A stretch of DNA of 64,000 nucleotides from Candidatus Odyssella thessalonicensis L13 (GCF_000190415.1 NZ_AEWF01000001.1:62001-126000), one strand, 5' to 3'; counted from the stretch's first letter, positions 47,613-57,201 are shown. Notes: generated by a model from the letters alone, not told the origin. Made by a program: numbers and translations.

Positions 47613-48005
47613 TTAACAAAAAACCTCTAAAATTTTGTAATTTCCTTCTGGCATCTCCAGATCTTTGATCTCATTCGTCTTAACCCATCGATAAGCAGGC
47701 TGCCCTTCTTTGAGGCGAACCGTTCCTTGCCATTTCTTACAAGAATATAAGAGAATAGTAACGTGCGCATGAGGATAATTGTGGGTGGTAAAAGTCAGAG
47801 GTTTTAAATCCTCAGCGCTAACATGAAGATCAATTTCTTCAAATATCTCACGACAAACCGCCTCTTCAGGGGATTCATCCGCTTCAAGCTTGCCGCCCGG
47901 AAATTCCCAATATAGGGGATAATAGGTTGATGGGGGACGCTGCACGACCAGTATTTCGCCATTCTCATTTTCTAATGCGATCGCGACAACAATTAAATTC
48001 TTCAT
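47613..48005 (-). CDS. mutT: MutT-type Nudix hydrolase (8-oxo-dGTP diphosphatase)
   Basis: The start is taken at 48005 (130 residues, MKNLIVVAIA) because GGAGGGGG lies just upstream; a longer frame from 48047 has no such site. The Nudix box is GGKLEADESPEEAVCREIFE followed by EIDL, intact except that the last Gly is Asp. LVVQRPPSTYYPLYWEFPGG is typical of MutT, which cleans oxidised dGTP from the pool. The gene lies upstream of the mutase gene on the same strand, 47 bases away. Confidence 0.88.
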   Translation of the reverse strand: MKNLIVVAIALENENGEILVVQRPPSTYYPLYWEFPGGKLEADESPEEAVCREIFEEIDLHVSAEDLKPLTFTTHNYPHAHVTILLYSCKKWQGTVRLKEGQPAYRWVKTNEIKDLEMPEGNYKILEVFC

Positions 48006-48366
48006 AAAACCCCCTCCATTGACAGCTGTTGTGTCAAAAGCGATCATTAGCCCTCAATAAACACATTTTTTCTAAACTCAATACCATTAATCATACCACG
48101 ATTTTCTAAATTTTGTTGTGGGATTTATTATGAGAACAAAGGAGGCATAATAAAGACTTAGCCCTAATTTAGAGAGAATTTAGGCAATATGAAGGTAAAT
48201 TAAACTAGTAACTATTTAATAACTGTCCTCAGGGCCCCTCATAAAAATTGTTCAGCGTGTAAAAAAATACTTGTAAAACGACTTTTCAATCACCATATGT
48301 CCTTCGGGGGGAGATAAATCTAACATCTTTCTCTTTTTAGTAAATCTTTAAATAGGATAATAAACT
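48006..48366. other. Divergent intergenic stretch
   Basis: About 360 AT-rich bases between mutT (minus) and the lipase gene (plus). It must hold both promoters. No RNA or repeat is supported. Confidence 0.5.
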
Positions 48367-49653
48367 ATGATAAAAAAAATGCTGCTCATCAGTGCAGCGA
48401 TACTTATTTTTGATTCTACTGCATACGCTCTTGATGCTTATGTGGGATCTCATCCTGTTCACTCTGCTCCTGCATCCAAGCTAAGCCCAGAGTTTCCTGT
48501 CGGCGCAGATGCCAACCAACTTAACGCTCAGAAACTTTCTGCTGAGCTGCTGGTCGACTTTACAAAGTTTACTTATTCGGCAAACAAGCAAGAATGGGAA
48601 GCCTACGACCATCAGCTATTTTCACGCTTGGTGAATGATGGCTGGAAATTTGAGCTCTTTAATGGCACTACGGGGAGCGCTAACAATCAAGTTGAAAGCG
48701 TTTCTGGTCTTTTAGCTTTTAAGGATAAACACGTGGTTATTGCTACCCGTGGGACAGAGGCGACCAACTTAGATGATTGGACCACTAACGTGCGCTTTGC
48801 CCGGAGTCCGTTTTATCGGTTATTCTCTGTGGAAGAAGCTCAAAAAGAAGGGCAGATTGGTGCTCAGTTTCTGAATGTAGGGGGAGGAGTAGCGAATGGC
48901 TTTCTTCAAACTCATTTATCCTCTTGGGAAATGATTAAACAATCAATTCTTAACTATGCCCAGCAAGTAGGCGCCACACCGCAAGAGCTTCAGTATACAA
49001 TCACTGGCCACAGTAAAGGGGCCGCTAAGGCTCAGTTGAATGCTGTAAACTTGTTGACAGATAAAGACTTGGCTATTGGTGTTAATTGTTTAGAGAAATC
49101 ACTGTTGGTCTCTGACACGGAAGTTCCAGGAATATCAGATCTAGGCGCAAGCCTGTTTTATGCTCCTGCGCTTTATTCTGAACCCCAGAATACTGGCAAT
49201 GTTGAAGCGATTGTTTTTGAGTCACCGCGTGTTTTTAGTGATCAAGCAGCAAGCCAAGCTGAGCAAGTTCTCGGGAAAGGTAATCTGTTAAGGATTGAAA
49301 ATCGAGGCCGCTTTGATGTAGACCCCGTTGTTCATGTCAGTCCTGAATCCTTTGGTTTTAAGCATGCCGGAACTAAAGGTGAAATTGATAATGGTTTCTT
49401 TGTTGGTCGGCATTTCATGGAAAATGTTGGTGGCCCCGCTGTAGGCGTTATCGATGCTCATAGAGCGAATGTTGCCGCTCAAGCATCTGCAGCCTCTTTA
49501 GTGACTGCTGATGTTTCCGTGCCCAACGCCAATGAAGCTGTAGCCCCGTCATTTATGCAAGCAGGGGTTGCTAAAGTGGTTTCAAGCGCGAAGAACTTGT
49601 TCAGCAGTATTGGCGCGACAGCAAAAAAGGCTTGGGCTTATTGCTGGAAATAA
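48367..49653 (+). CDS. Exported class 3 lipase-like protein
   Basis: A 428-residue protein with a signal peptide (LLISAAILIFDSTAYA). It has the class 3 lipase layout: VVIATRGTE (oxyanion region), the nucleophile elbow TGHSKGAA with Ser216, and Asp317 or Asp319 in RFDVDPVVHVSPESFGFKHA, whose spacing to FGFKHAG is typical; a later His (GRHFMEN or DAHRAN) would complete the triad. It probably splits glycerolipids outside the cell or in the host vacuole. The first of three exported genes (48.4-53.5 kb); a terminator-like hairpin follows. Confidence 0.8.
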   Translation: MIKKMLLISAAILIFDSTAYALDAYVGSHPVHSAPASKLSPEFPVGADANQLNAQKLSAELLVDFTKFTYSANKQEWEAYDHQLFSRLVNDGWKFELFNGTTGSANNQVESVSGLLAFKDKHVVIATRGTEATNLDDWTTNVRFARSPFYRLFSVEEAQKEGQIGAQFLNVGGGVANGFLQTHLSSWEMIKQSILNYAQQVGATPQELQYTITGHSKGAAKAQLNAVNLLTDKDLAIGVNCLEKSLLVSDTEVPGISDLGASLFYAPALYSEPQNTGNVEAIVFESPRVFSDQAASQAEQVLGKGNLLRIENRGRFDVDPVVHVSPESFGFKHAGTKGEIDNGFFVGRHFMENVGGPAVGVIDAHRANVAAQASAASLVTADVSVPNANEAVAPSFMQAGVAKVVSSAKNLFSSIGATAKKAWAYCWK

Positions 49654-50023
49654 TACACATTTGTCCTGCTTACTTTAATAATAAGGTAGCAGGCAAGGGT
49701 TAAATAGCTTTAATGCCTCTGATTTACATAGGCTCCTCTGCTCTTAGTGGGCTTTATGCACCGTAAGGGTAGCCGCAAACTGCAAGGAGCCTATTTTTAT
49801 TCTTACCTCTGGGGTCGCTAATTCTATAAAATTGATAAACTATATTTATAGTTTTCAATAGTCCTCAATATATCCCCGGCAGGTAATTCTTATGATTCCG
49901 TCAGTAAACGTTATTTAAATTTATCTAAGATCAATCTGTATTTATTAACAATAAAAATACCTATTGATTATTTTAAATTACTTCCCATATCTCTAGCATC
50001 GAATCAATACTTAAAGAAAAAAA
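49654..50023. other. Spacer between lipase and patatin genes
   Basis: A 370-base gap. The first half holds the long hairpin at 49728-49798; the second half is AT-rich and likely carries the patatin promoter. No ORF is supported. Confidence 0.5.
49728..49798 (+). terminator. Terminator with long structured loop
   Basis: ATAGGCTCCT (49728-49737) pairs perfectly with AGGAGCCTAT (49785-49794), followed by TTTTT. The 47-base loop can fold further. It lies 75 bases after the lipase stop; the size also allows a small RNA. Confidence 0.7.
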
Positions 50024-52207
50024 ATGACTATAAAGGTAACAACTTCAATAAAGATTTTAACTTTAGCTTTATCCCTTTCTGCTTCCGCCAGCTTGGCAAT
50101 GGAAGCTCCCGATGAAGCAGAACCCCCTCGTGAAGGCTACCCCGCCCCAAAGGAAGCCTCACTCGCTCTTAGCAGAAGTGCCACCCAAGTAACCTATTCT
50201 CCGTATCCGCACTTGTGTGCGCTAGCTCAGGTAGAGATCCAAGAACTTAGAGATACTTATGCTGATTCTGCCTCCTTTACCATGGCCGAAATTAGTGAAG
50301 CCAGACGGGAACGTCAGCATAGCTTATCGCAGTCTACGGGACATACTGAGGTGCGACGGATATTGCAGCTTGATGGTGGCGGGGTTCGGGGGATGTTCAC
50401 CATAATAGAGCTGTCAGTTCTAGAAGAAATTATCAACCATCCGAGAAATCGACTTTTAAAAGAGGAGCTTTTAGCAAAGAAGAGTGAACGCTTAGCAGTC
50501 GAAGGGAAAACTGATGATGTGTCGCGCTTATATATTCGCGATTTATTTGATGTAGGGGCAGGGACCTCCACAGGCTCAATTATAACCGCGGGGTTATTTT
50601 CACAAGCCAATCTTTCTGCTATTCAAGTTGCTCAGCTTTATACACGTTATGGGTATAAGATTTTTGGTGAGCAAAAACAAGCGTTTCTACCCTTTGGCCT
50701 CATGAATGCTACCTATTCTAACCAGGGGCTGATGGGATTGCTTACACATTATTTCGGCAATCGTCGCTTAGAGGAAGTTCATAAGCCCATCTATATCGTT
50801 GCGAATAATGAGACAAAACAAGAAGCAGCCATCTTTTCAAGCCAGCAGATAGAGGGGGATGCAGATAACCTCTATAAGACGCCGTTGGTGAGCGCCGTTC
50901 TTGCCTCCTCTTCCGCTCCCACTTACTTTCCGGGGATACACACACCTGTTGGCAGTGGCCAAGTTTTTCTCTCAGATGGGGGCACAGTTGCCAATAATGC
51001 GGCGTACCTTGCCTATAATGAGGAAACAAAATTGCGGGCTAATCCGTTCGAAATTTATTCCTTTGGCACCGGCAGTTTAGAGGCTCCAGCAGTACGTCAT
51101 CAAGATTCGGGGGCGCTATCTGTCCTTACTATTTTACAGAATACCTTAGTCGCCTCAGAAAGGCTCGCTCTGAAATATTGTATGGATGAAATCAAAAAAA
51201 TTAACTCTCAGCTTTTTTATTTTGCACGGATTAATCCAAAGCTGGAAGCAGGCATGGATAAACTGGATGATACCAGTGATGCTTATATCGGCTATGCCAT
51301 CAAGAAAGCTCTGAGCGTTACTCAAGGTGCTGCTTTTAAAGACATGGTAAGTAAGCTTGGCTTTGAGATCGATACAAATCTTCTTAATGAGGCTCATACG
51401 GCTGTCCTGCATAAGTTACAGGCTTTAAAATCCAAAAATTATCATGAATTAGATAGATATGAGCAAGAGTTTGTCATAAGCAAGGTTCTCAATCTAGATT
51501 TTGAATTTTATCAGAAAGGCTTTTACCTGGACTCTACCTCTGATTTTAAGCAAATGACCGATGCAGAAGCTCAACGGTTCCTGTTTGATTTAATGGAAGA
51601 CATCAAAGTTAGAAAGCAGCAGGCTGGCAATGAGTTTTTGGCCCGGATGTGGAGCCTAATCTCCACGGATGAAAAAGATAATATTATGGAATTTATTCCC
51701 CGCAGCTTAAGTTTCCATGGCCTATCAAAAGGGATAAATATTTTGGATGCCAACGGCTTTGCCCTTCTAACCCAGGAGCATAAGCCGTTCAGCCAAGAGC
51801 AATTAAGGCGGTTGTCTCCAGGAAGGATAATTAATGGAGACGGGCGGTTCTACCGAGGCAGTGCCGCTGAAACCAATGACACTAACCAGCTCATGACTGA
51901 TCTGCTTTTAACCTTTATTGATTTATGCGTCAGCTCTCAAGGCAATTATAAGTACGAAACCAGCCAATCGGCCTATATCCAATTGCCAGCTTTGATTTTC
52001 TGGAAAAACACATTATTTAGCTTTGAAAACCAGTTAACTAGGCATGATCTCCTGAAGTTCAGAAATAATTTCGAAAAGTATCTTTACGAAATTATTAGTA
52101 GCAGAGCTAGAGTATCAACATTCGCTGCATCTACTCTTTATGGAATGCGTTATGGCGTCATGTTAAAAGCGTTAGACACTTATATCAATAAATTCTTTAA
52201 AGAGTAA
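50024..52207 (+). CDS. Exported patatin-like phospholipase
   Basis: A 727-residue protein. Residues 1-26 are a signal peptide (ILTLALSLSASASLA, then MEAP). The patatin core at about 113-330 has the oxyanion loop DGGGVRG (117-123), the nucleophile elbow GTSTG with Ser182, and the second catalytic residue Asp318 in LSDGGT. Patatins hydrolyse acyl chains from phospholipids with this Ser-Asp pair, as do bacterial toxins of the ExoU and VipD type. The C-terminal 400 residues are helical and unrecognised. The companion gene starts 86 bases downstream. Confidence 0.9.
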   Translation: MTIKVTTSIKILTLALSLSASASLAMEAPDEAEPPREGYPAPKEASLALSRSATQVTYSPYPHLCALAQVEIQELRDTYADSASFTMAEISEARRERQHSLSQSTGHTEVRRILQLDGGGVRGMFTIIELSVLEEIINHPRNRLLKEELLAKKSERLAVEGKTDDVSRLYIRDLFDVGAGTSTGSIITAGLFSQANLSAIQVAQLYTRYGYKIFGEQKQAFLPFGLMNATYSNQGLMGLLTHYFGNRRLEEVHKPIYIVANNETKQEAAIFSSQQIEGDADNLYKTPLVSAVLASSSAPTYFPGIHTPVGSGQVFLSDGGTVANNAAYLAYNEETKLRANPFEIYSFGTGSLEAPAVRHQDSGALSVLTILQNTLVASERLALKYCMDEIKKINSQLFYFARINPKLEAGMDKLDDTSDAYIGYAIKKALSVTQGAAFKDMVSKLGFEIDTNLLNEAHTAVLHKLQALKSKNYHELDRYEQEFVISKVLNLDFEFYQKGFYLDSTSDFKQMTDAEAQRFLFDLMEDIKVRKQQAGNEFLARMWSLISTDEKDNIMEFIPRSLSFHGLSKGINILDANGFALLTQEHKPFSQEQLRRLSPGRIINGDGRFYRGSAAETNDTNQLMTDLLLTFIDLCVSSQGNYKYETSQSAYIQLPALIFWKNTLFSFENQLTRHDLLKFRNNFEKYLYEIISSRARVSTFAASTLYGMRYGVMLKALDTYINKFFKE

Positions 52208-52292
52208 GACAGTAGCTTTTGCTCGTCTCAACTTTTACTCACCTCTCTTCCTAACAGGAGGAGAGGACCTTTATTGCAAAAGGAGCTTCCCC

Positions 52293-53516
52293 ATGAAAAT
52301 ATCGACACAAATAAGAGCCTTGCTTATCCCTGCCTTTCTTGCCTGCTCATTTCAGAAGTCATTTGCAATGGAAGCACCAGAGCCTGCTGCTGCTATACCG
52401 GCATCTATAAGTAGTTGTCTACCCCTTGAGATGCAGCAACGCCTAACAACTTTAGGTCATCACGTACTTCAGGAAATCTTAAATCACCCAGCTTCTTCCT
52501 TTTCTCCCTCTTCACTCTTTGATGAGATTTATCCTGCTTTAGAGCCTTATTTAGAAGGGGCCGCTTATTCTCGCTTGTCTACTTGGAAGCCAAGCAGCTT
52601 GATCCGCTGGACATTTTCCAGCACCGATGAGGAATATATTGCGCTTCGGAAAAATCAGATGCTAAAGATTATAGCTCTCAGCTGGGCGCTAACCGATCTC
52701 GCAAGACAGCAAGATGAATTTTTTGAAAGAGGATCCTTTACTATTATTGATCCCGAGCATCGGCTAACGCACTTCCTGCTTGACTATGTCAAGCTGACTA
52801 CAGGCTATCAAACTCCTCAAACTCTACCGTTCCTTTTAACCATATCTAATTTTGCTTATCGCCGTGATCCTTCCTTAAAAGGATCAAGTCACCATAAAGG
52901 TCATTGTCCCGAGTCACAATTTGGGATTGATGTCCGTTTCGAACCGTGCCAAGGGGTGCTCAAATTATTACCTTTCGACTACACGCATGTGCTCTTTGCT
53001 AAATTGGATTTAGGTCAAGTGGAACCACTGCTGTTTTTCAAGCTCGAGCCGGTGGGGATGGGCGGTGTGCCCGAAGTGGTGGCGCACAGCTTTAATTTTT
53101 ACCATAGTCAACACTCGCTTCTTACGGGCACACGGCGAGAAAAGGACATCCCGGACGCTATCAAGACAGCCTTCCATAAGTTCCAAGTCACAGCTAATTT
53201 GCCAGTCTCAATTAAAACAATTGGGTCTATGTATGCTGAAGCCCAAAAATTAGTTGTTGACCAAACGGAGGTAGGTGAAATGTTAACGGCATTTATAGAG
53301 GTGGATGAAGGTTTTATTGAGACCGAAGCTGGTAAATCCCTGAAGATGTTTGAAGAAAGAGCAGGTCTCTTAAATACCAAAGAGATTTATAACGCCGCCA
53401 AAGCTTTTATTGAGCTCGTTGATACAGTTTACAAGAATGGGAATAATCATGTCCGGACCGGCAATGAGGTTATCTTTGATCTGAGAAACTATAGGCAGAC
53501 CTCGATAGAAGATTGA
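52293..53516 (+). CDS. Exported protein of unknown function
   Basis: A 407-residue protein with a signal peptide (RALLIPAFLACSFQKSFA, then MEAP, nearly the same junction as the patatin upstream). The centre, residues about 200-260, has an orderly motif: SSHHKGHCPESQFGIDVRFE, then LLPFDYTHVLFAKLDL and LLFFKLEPVGMGG. I have the impression of similar text in uncharacterised proteins of other protist-associated bacteria, but name no domain. AAAAGGAG lies before ATG. It probably shares a transcript with the patatin. Confidence 0.6.
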   Translation: MKISTQIRALLIPAFLACSFQKSFAMEAPEPAAAIPASISSCLPLEMQQRLTTLGHHVLQEILNHPASSFSPSSLFDEIYPALEPYLEGAAYSRLSTWKPSSLIRWTFSSTDEEYIALRKNQMLKIIALSWALTDLARQQDEFFERGSFTIIDPEHRLTHFLLDYVKLTTGYQTPQTLPFLLTISNFAYRRDPSLKGSSHHKGHCPESQFGIDVRFEPCQGVLKLLPFDYTHVLFAKLDLGQVEPLLFFKLEPVGMGGVPEVVAHSFNFYHSQHSLLTGTRREKDIPDAIKTAFHKFQVTANLPVSIKTIGSMYAEAQKLVVDQTEVGEMLTAFIEVDEGFIETEAGKSLKMFEERAGLLNTKEIYNAAKAFIELVDTVYKNGNNHVRTGNEVIFDLRNYRQTSIED

Positions 53517-53875
53517 AAATTGGCTTAAGCATATTGACTCCTTTTACAAGCTGCGCCCCTGATTAAAAAGGATGGTCTTATACCAAGAGATAGTTTGAGA
53601 TGCTTCAACACTTTCTAAGCTCGGTGTTTATCGTTGTAGGCTGGTTTTCGGTCGATGTTAGTGGAGCACAGGAGGCTCCGACTGATTCAGCCACTCAACG
53701 TTATATGATTGAGTTTGTAAGGCTTGAAGCGGTTCTACGTCTTACAAACAAATAAGAAAGGATTTTTGAAGACAGCATTTTTGCAAGATTCACCTTATAT
53801 AACACTAAAACCTTGCAGAGTTATAAGGGGCTAAATTCTATATAATCTATTTATTTCAACGGGTTAATGAATACT
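53517..53875. other. Spacer holding one possible small gene
   Basis: A 359-base gap between convergent genes. The only candidate is the 51-codon ORF at 53600-53755, listed separately. No clear terminator was found. Confidence 0.4.
53600..53755 (+). CDS. Possible small exported peptide (51 residues)
   Basis: ATG at 53600 opens 51 codons. The first 23 residues look like a signal peptide (FLSSVFIVVGWFSVDVSGA), leaving a mature peptide of about 28 residues (QEAPTDSATQRYMIEF and on). The ribosome site is weak (AGAGATAG). A chance ORF cannot be excluded. Confidence 0.3.
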   Translation: MLQHFLSSVFIVVGWFSVDVSGAQEAPTDSATQRYMIEFVRLEAVLRLTNK

Positions 53876-55264
53876 TCAGAGAGAAGTATTTAGGGAGAAA
53901 AACTCTTTAACCGTTTTGACAATCAGCTCTTCAAGAGTTTCATCAGGGGAGGTGCGTTTGACTGCAGTTAAGGCTTCTTTCAAGTCCTTTGATCTGCGCA
54001 GCATGACTCCAAGCATTTGCGTCAATGTTTCAGGACGCAGCCTTAGAATAGGCTCTAGATCTGCTTTTGAATAGTGATAAAGTAAGACATTTGTCTTGGC
54101 AATGACATCGGTGGTTCTTGGGTTGCCTAAAAGAAATCCTTGTTCCCCGAAATAGTCGCCGCTGTGCAGTAAGCGTTTTTCTTGATCGGTTAAGGGAAGC
54201 TCTACAGTTCCTTCTCCGATGAGATAGAGCGTTTGGTCACGATTGCCTTTCTGAACGATGATGGCACCTTCAGGCAAAAATATGGGTTTTGAAAGAGTAA
54301 TAATTCTTTGGATTTGTTCAGGTGAAAATCCTTGGAAAAGCTCAGAGCCTAAGATCTGGTCATGAGGTGGCGAAAACTCTTTCTCAATCAACGGTTGATT
54401 GCCACGAAATATTCCGTACTCTCCTAATCCTTCTGAAATCCGCAATCCATACGAATGCAGCTCCTGGCGCAGCGCATCAATAACACTATGACGGATTTGC
54501 CAGCGTCTTCCCTGATCATTTATGCCATAACGGACGAAGTAATTGACGCCCCCTGAATCCAAGGTCCTTGCGAGGACTTCTGCATAATGTTGGCTGGCGC
54601 AATGGTGACGCTGCAGGGCGGTTTCAACAATTCGTTTAACGCGGTGCGATGGGATATCATGACTCACAGCGATCTTGACTTCATCGATGGCCCAGCGGGG
54701 CGCTTGGCCAAAATTTTGAATAGAGGTTGTTAGCATGCGTCCGTTATTAATGATAAGATGCGTTTGCGTTAATGTTAATATTTCAGTATGGCGCCAGCCA
54801 ATGCTAATCACCCTGCCTTCTGTTACCTCATCAAGTTTGATCCAGTCGCCAATTTTATAAAGATGATCTAAGTCAATAATTATTGAAGCCGCTACATCAA
54901 TGATAAGGCCTTGTAAGGCTATGGCGACAGCGGCGGATACTAAGCCACTGGTGGTCAGGATGGAGTCAATCTCAAGGTCTAAAATGCCAACCGTAATGCC
55001 AAAAACCAAGGTTACTACAATAAAAATATTGATAATTACGATGAGTAAATGAGAAACTCTGATCTGGAAATTCTCGCGCAGGCTGGGCCAGATAAATCGA
55101 TTTAATAATCTTAATAAAGTCCAGCTTGAAAAAGTGAGTAGTAAAATTTCAAATCCCTTTTTCAGCCAGCTGAGATGGTCAGGATTGGGAATTAAATACA
55201 GAATACCGGCACCTAAGCCAGCAATTGTACTGATAAAAAGGGCAAAGTAGATGATCCTGTTCAT
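53876..55264 (-). CDS. MscS-family channel with cyclic-nucleotide-binding domain
   Basis: A 462-residue protein. Hydrophobic helices lie at about residues 5-25, 35-60 and 70-100; the pore helix is the stretch TTSGLVSAAVAIALQGLII, followed by YKIGDWIKLDEVTEGRVISI of the MscS beta domain. From about 310 there is a cNMP-binding-like domain (LFQGFSPEQIQRI, LPEGAIIVQKGNRDQTLYLI, SGDYFGEQGFLLGNPRT). Such channels release solutes on osmotic shock and may be tuned by a nucleotide. Whether cAMP or cGMP binds is not clear: the usual Arg of the phosphate cassette is represented by NPRTTDV. Confidence 0.88.
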   Translation of the reverse strand: MNRIIYFALFISTIAGLGAGILYLIPNPDHLSWLKKGFEILLLTFSSWTLLRLLNRFIWPSLRENFQIRVSHLLIVIINIFIVVTLVFGITVGILDLEIDSILTTSGLVSAAVAIALQGLIIDVAASIIIDLDHLYKIGDWIKLDEVTEGRVISIGWRHTEILTLTQTHLIINNGRMLTTSIQNFGQAPRWAIDEVKIAVSHDIPSHRVKRIVETALQRHHCASQHYAEVLARTLDSGGVNYFVRYGINDQGRRWQIRHSVIDALRQELHSYGLRISEGLGEYGIFRGNQPLIEKEFSPPHDQILGSELFQGFSPEQIQRIITLSKPIFLPEGAIIVQKGNRDQTLYLIGEGTVELPLTDQEKRLLHSGDYFGEQGFLLGNPRTTDVIAKTNVLLYHYSKADLEPILRLRPETLTQMLGVMLRRSKDLKEALTAVKRTSPDETLEELIVKTVKEFFSLNTSL

Positions 55265-55326
55265 GTTGCGCCTATTTAAAAGTTAATTCTCATTCATTGG
55301 CTTGCAAAGCATCGTAAGGGGGGTCC

Positions 55327-55674
55327 TTAGCTGCCTGCTTTATAGATCTTGCCCCGGTATTTAATGTTGACTTGCCAGATATCAGTGCGATAAGGCAAGG
55401 TTATACTTAAAATATGGGGAACCGGGCTGCTGATTTGCATTAAACTTGCCTCAGGTTTATGGGCTTTCATATCACAGGTTAAGCTACTTCCGGTAGTGAG
55501 GCAGTTAATGAGCTGGGGATGAAGATAGCCAGTAGGAATATAGGCTCGTAGTGTAAGCGTTGTCGTGTTTGCCGTTTGAGTGACGCTGAGCTTTTCAAAA
55601 TAGGCTGCGTGAGATGCAGTTACTAATATTATCTGCCCTATAAATGCAGCTGTTAATAAAGCTCTCACTTTCAT
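55327..55674 (-). CDS. Small exported protein of unknown function
   Basis: A 115-residue protein with a signal peptide (LLTAAFIGQIILVTASHA). The mature part is beta-rich with two Cys (INCLTTGSSLTCDMK) that could form a disulfide in the periplasm. No family is recognised. It lies 63 bases upstream of the MscS-type gene on the same strand, so the two may be co-transcribed. Confidence 0.6.
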   Translation of the reverse strand: MKVRALLTAAFIGQIILVTASHAAYFEKLSVTQTANTTTLTLRAYIPTGYLHPQLINCLTTGSSLTCDMKAHKPEASLMQISSPVPHILSITLPYRTDIWQVNIKYRGKIYKAGS

Positions 55675-55888
55675 TAATGGTCCCCAGATTTTAAGATAGC
55701 CACGTTTTTATTGTTATCCATGAGGCGTTAAATTGAGGTTAACAAAAAAGTTATCAATAATTTAATATGTTATCTATGCAACACGTTAAGAAAAGATCAA
55801 GTTTCTTGTCAGAAATTGTTTTGTTTCTACCGCGGGGGATGATAATAATTGTACCCAATTACAACCCAACTAGGTATCCCCGTTAAGT

Positions 55889-56365
55889 ATGTTTAATTTA
55901 GACGAAATAGATTTGCAGATTCTAAATGACCTTCAAGCAGATGGACGATTGACTAACGTTGAGTTAGCACGCCGGGCGGGCATCTCAGCGCCGCCTTGCT
56001 TGCGGCGGGTGCGGGGTCTAGAGGAAGCGGGAATTATTCGGGGTTACCATGCGGATATAAATTCATCGACTTTAGGGTTTGGGGTTGCTGTTTTTGCACA
56101 AGTCGGTCTTCATAGTCAGAACGAGAGCGACTTGCGGGCCTTTGAATCAAAAACTGCAGAATGGCCCTTAGTGCGGGAATGTCATATGGTTGCCGGTGAT
56201 GCGGATTTTGTCCTCAAGATTGTGGCTCGGAATTGGGATGAATACCAACGGTTCTTATCTGATGAACTCACTTCCGCCCCCAATGTTAGAAACGTAAAAA
56301 GTAAGCTCGTGGTTAGGACTTCTAAGCAGTTGCCGGGTGTGCCTATTGAAGAAATAAAAATTTAA
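55889..56365 (+). CDS. Lrp/AsnC-family transcription regulator
   Basis: A 158-residue regulator: helix-turn-helix at residues 4-60 (LDEIDLQILNDLQADGRLTN, ELARRAGISAPPCLRRVRGL, EEAGIIRGYHADI) and a RAM ligand-binding domain (VFAQVGLHSQNESDL, ECHMVAGDADFVLKI). Proteins of this family sense amino acids and bind DNA as octamers. It stands alone, so its targets cannot be read from context. Confidence 0.92.
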   Translation: MFNLDEIDLQILNDLQADGRLTNVELARRAGISAPPCLRRVRGLEEAGIIRGYHADINSSTLGFGVAVFAQVGLHSQNESDLRAFESKTAEWPLVRECHMVAGDADFVLKIVARNWDEYQRFLSDELTSAPNVRNVKSKLVVRTSKQLPGVPIEEIKI

Positions 56366-56634
56366 AAGCGAAGAACTTGGGCAGGGGACTGAGTCAATAA
56401 AACCTATAATTGTTACTACAGTTAATTCTATCCTTAACATAGCCGTTAAATATGTCTTAGGAAAGAAATGTTAAGCAGAGAAGGGACAGTTCTCACTTGA
56501 ACGGCCTAAACTCTTAATCTCAATCTTTTACATTGGCAATCCAGATTAAATGAGGGCTCATTAAAAAATGACGCCCTTAAGAGGTTGAGAAAGAGGAGAA
56601 AATAGCAAGCAATGCTATTGCTCTCTTGCTAATC

Positions 56635-57201
56635 CTATTTTATGAACCTACGCTTAAACGCTGGAGCGATCCCAATCTGATCAAGATATAGTCTCTGATT
56701 ATATTCACAATTCTGAGCAGTAATATAAATTAATACCAATTGGTTGCTAAGATGCTCAGTTAAGTGAAAAATAGGTCGCGGTACGCAGGTGAATTTTGAC
56801 TCATCATTATTGAGAGCTTTAAGAATAAGCTCTTCTTCCTCACTAGCCCTCTCTTCTTCCTCATCAATTTTTCCTGATGTATAGATGCTTGCTATAGAAT
56901 GCCGAATAAAATATTGAAGTAGTTTCGAAGGTTCGTAGAAAGTTAATGCATTATCATAAGAATGCTCGATAAGTTCTCCTAATATTGACTCTACAATATT
57001 CTCAAAGTCTACGTAGCCCTTTAATTGAGCAAGTTCAGGGAAGCTTTGAGCTTGTATATCATAAAAACTTGTAAAATTATTTAAAAGTTCTGATCTATCA
57101 ATTTCTCCTCTATGATGGGGCGTCGATATCTCATTACTCTTAGCGGGCATGATACTGCAGGTTGTTAAGGCTAATAATATATTAAATATATAGTTCTTCA
57201 T
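56635..57201 (-). CDS. Exported protein of unknown function
   Basis: A 188-residue protein with a signal peptide (YIFNILLALTTCSIMPAKS). The mature part is helical, with an acidic run IDEEEERASEEEEL near residues 114-127. No family is recognised and it has no operon partner. Confidence 0.55.
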   Translation of the reverse strand: MKNYIFNILLALTTCSIMPAKSNEISTPHHRGEIDRSELLNNFTSFYDIQAQSFPELAQLKGYVDFENIVESILGELIEHSYDNALTFYEPSKLLQYFIRHSIASIYTSGKIDEEEERASEEEELILKALNNDESKFTCVPRPIFHLTEHLSNQLVLIYITAQNCEYNQRLYLDQIGIAPAFKRRFIK

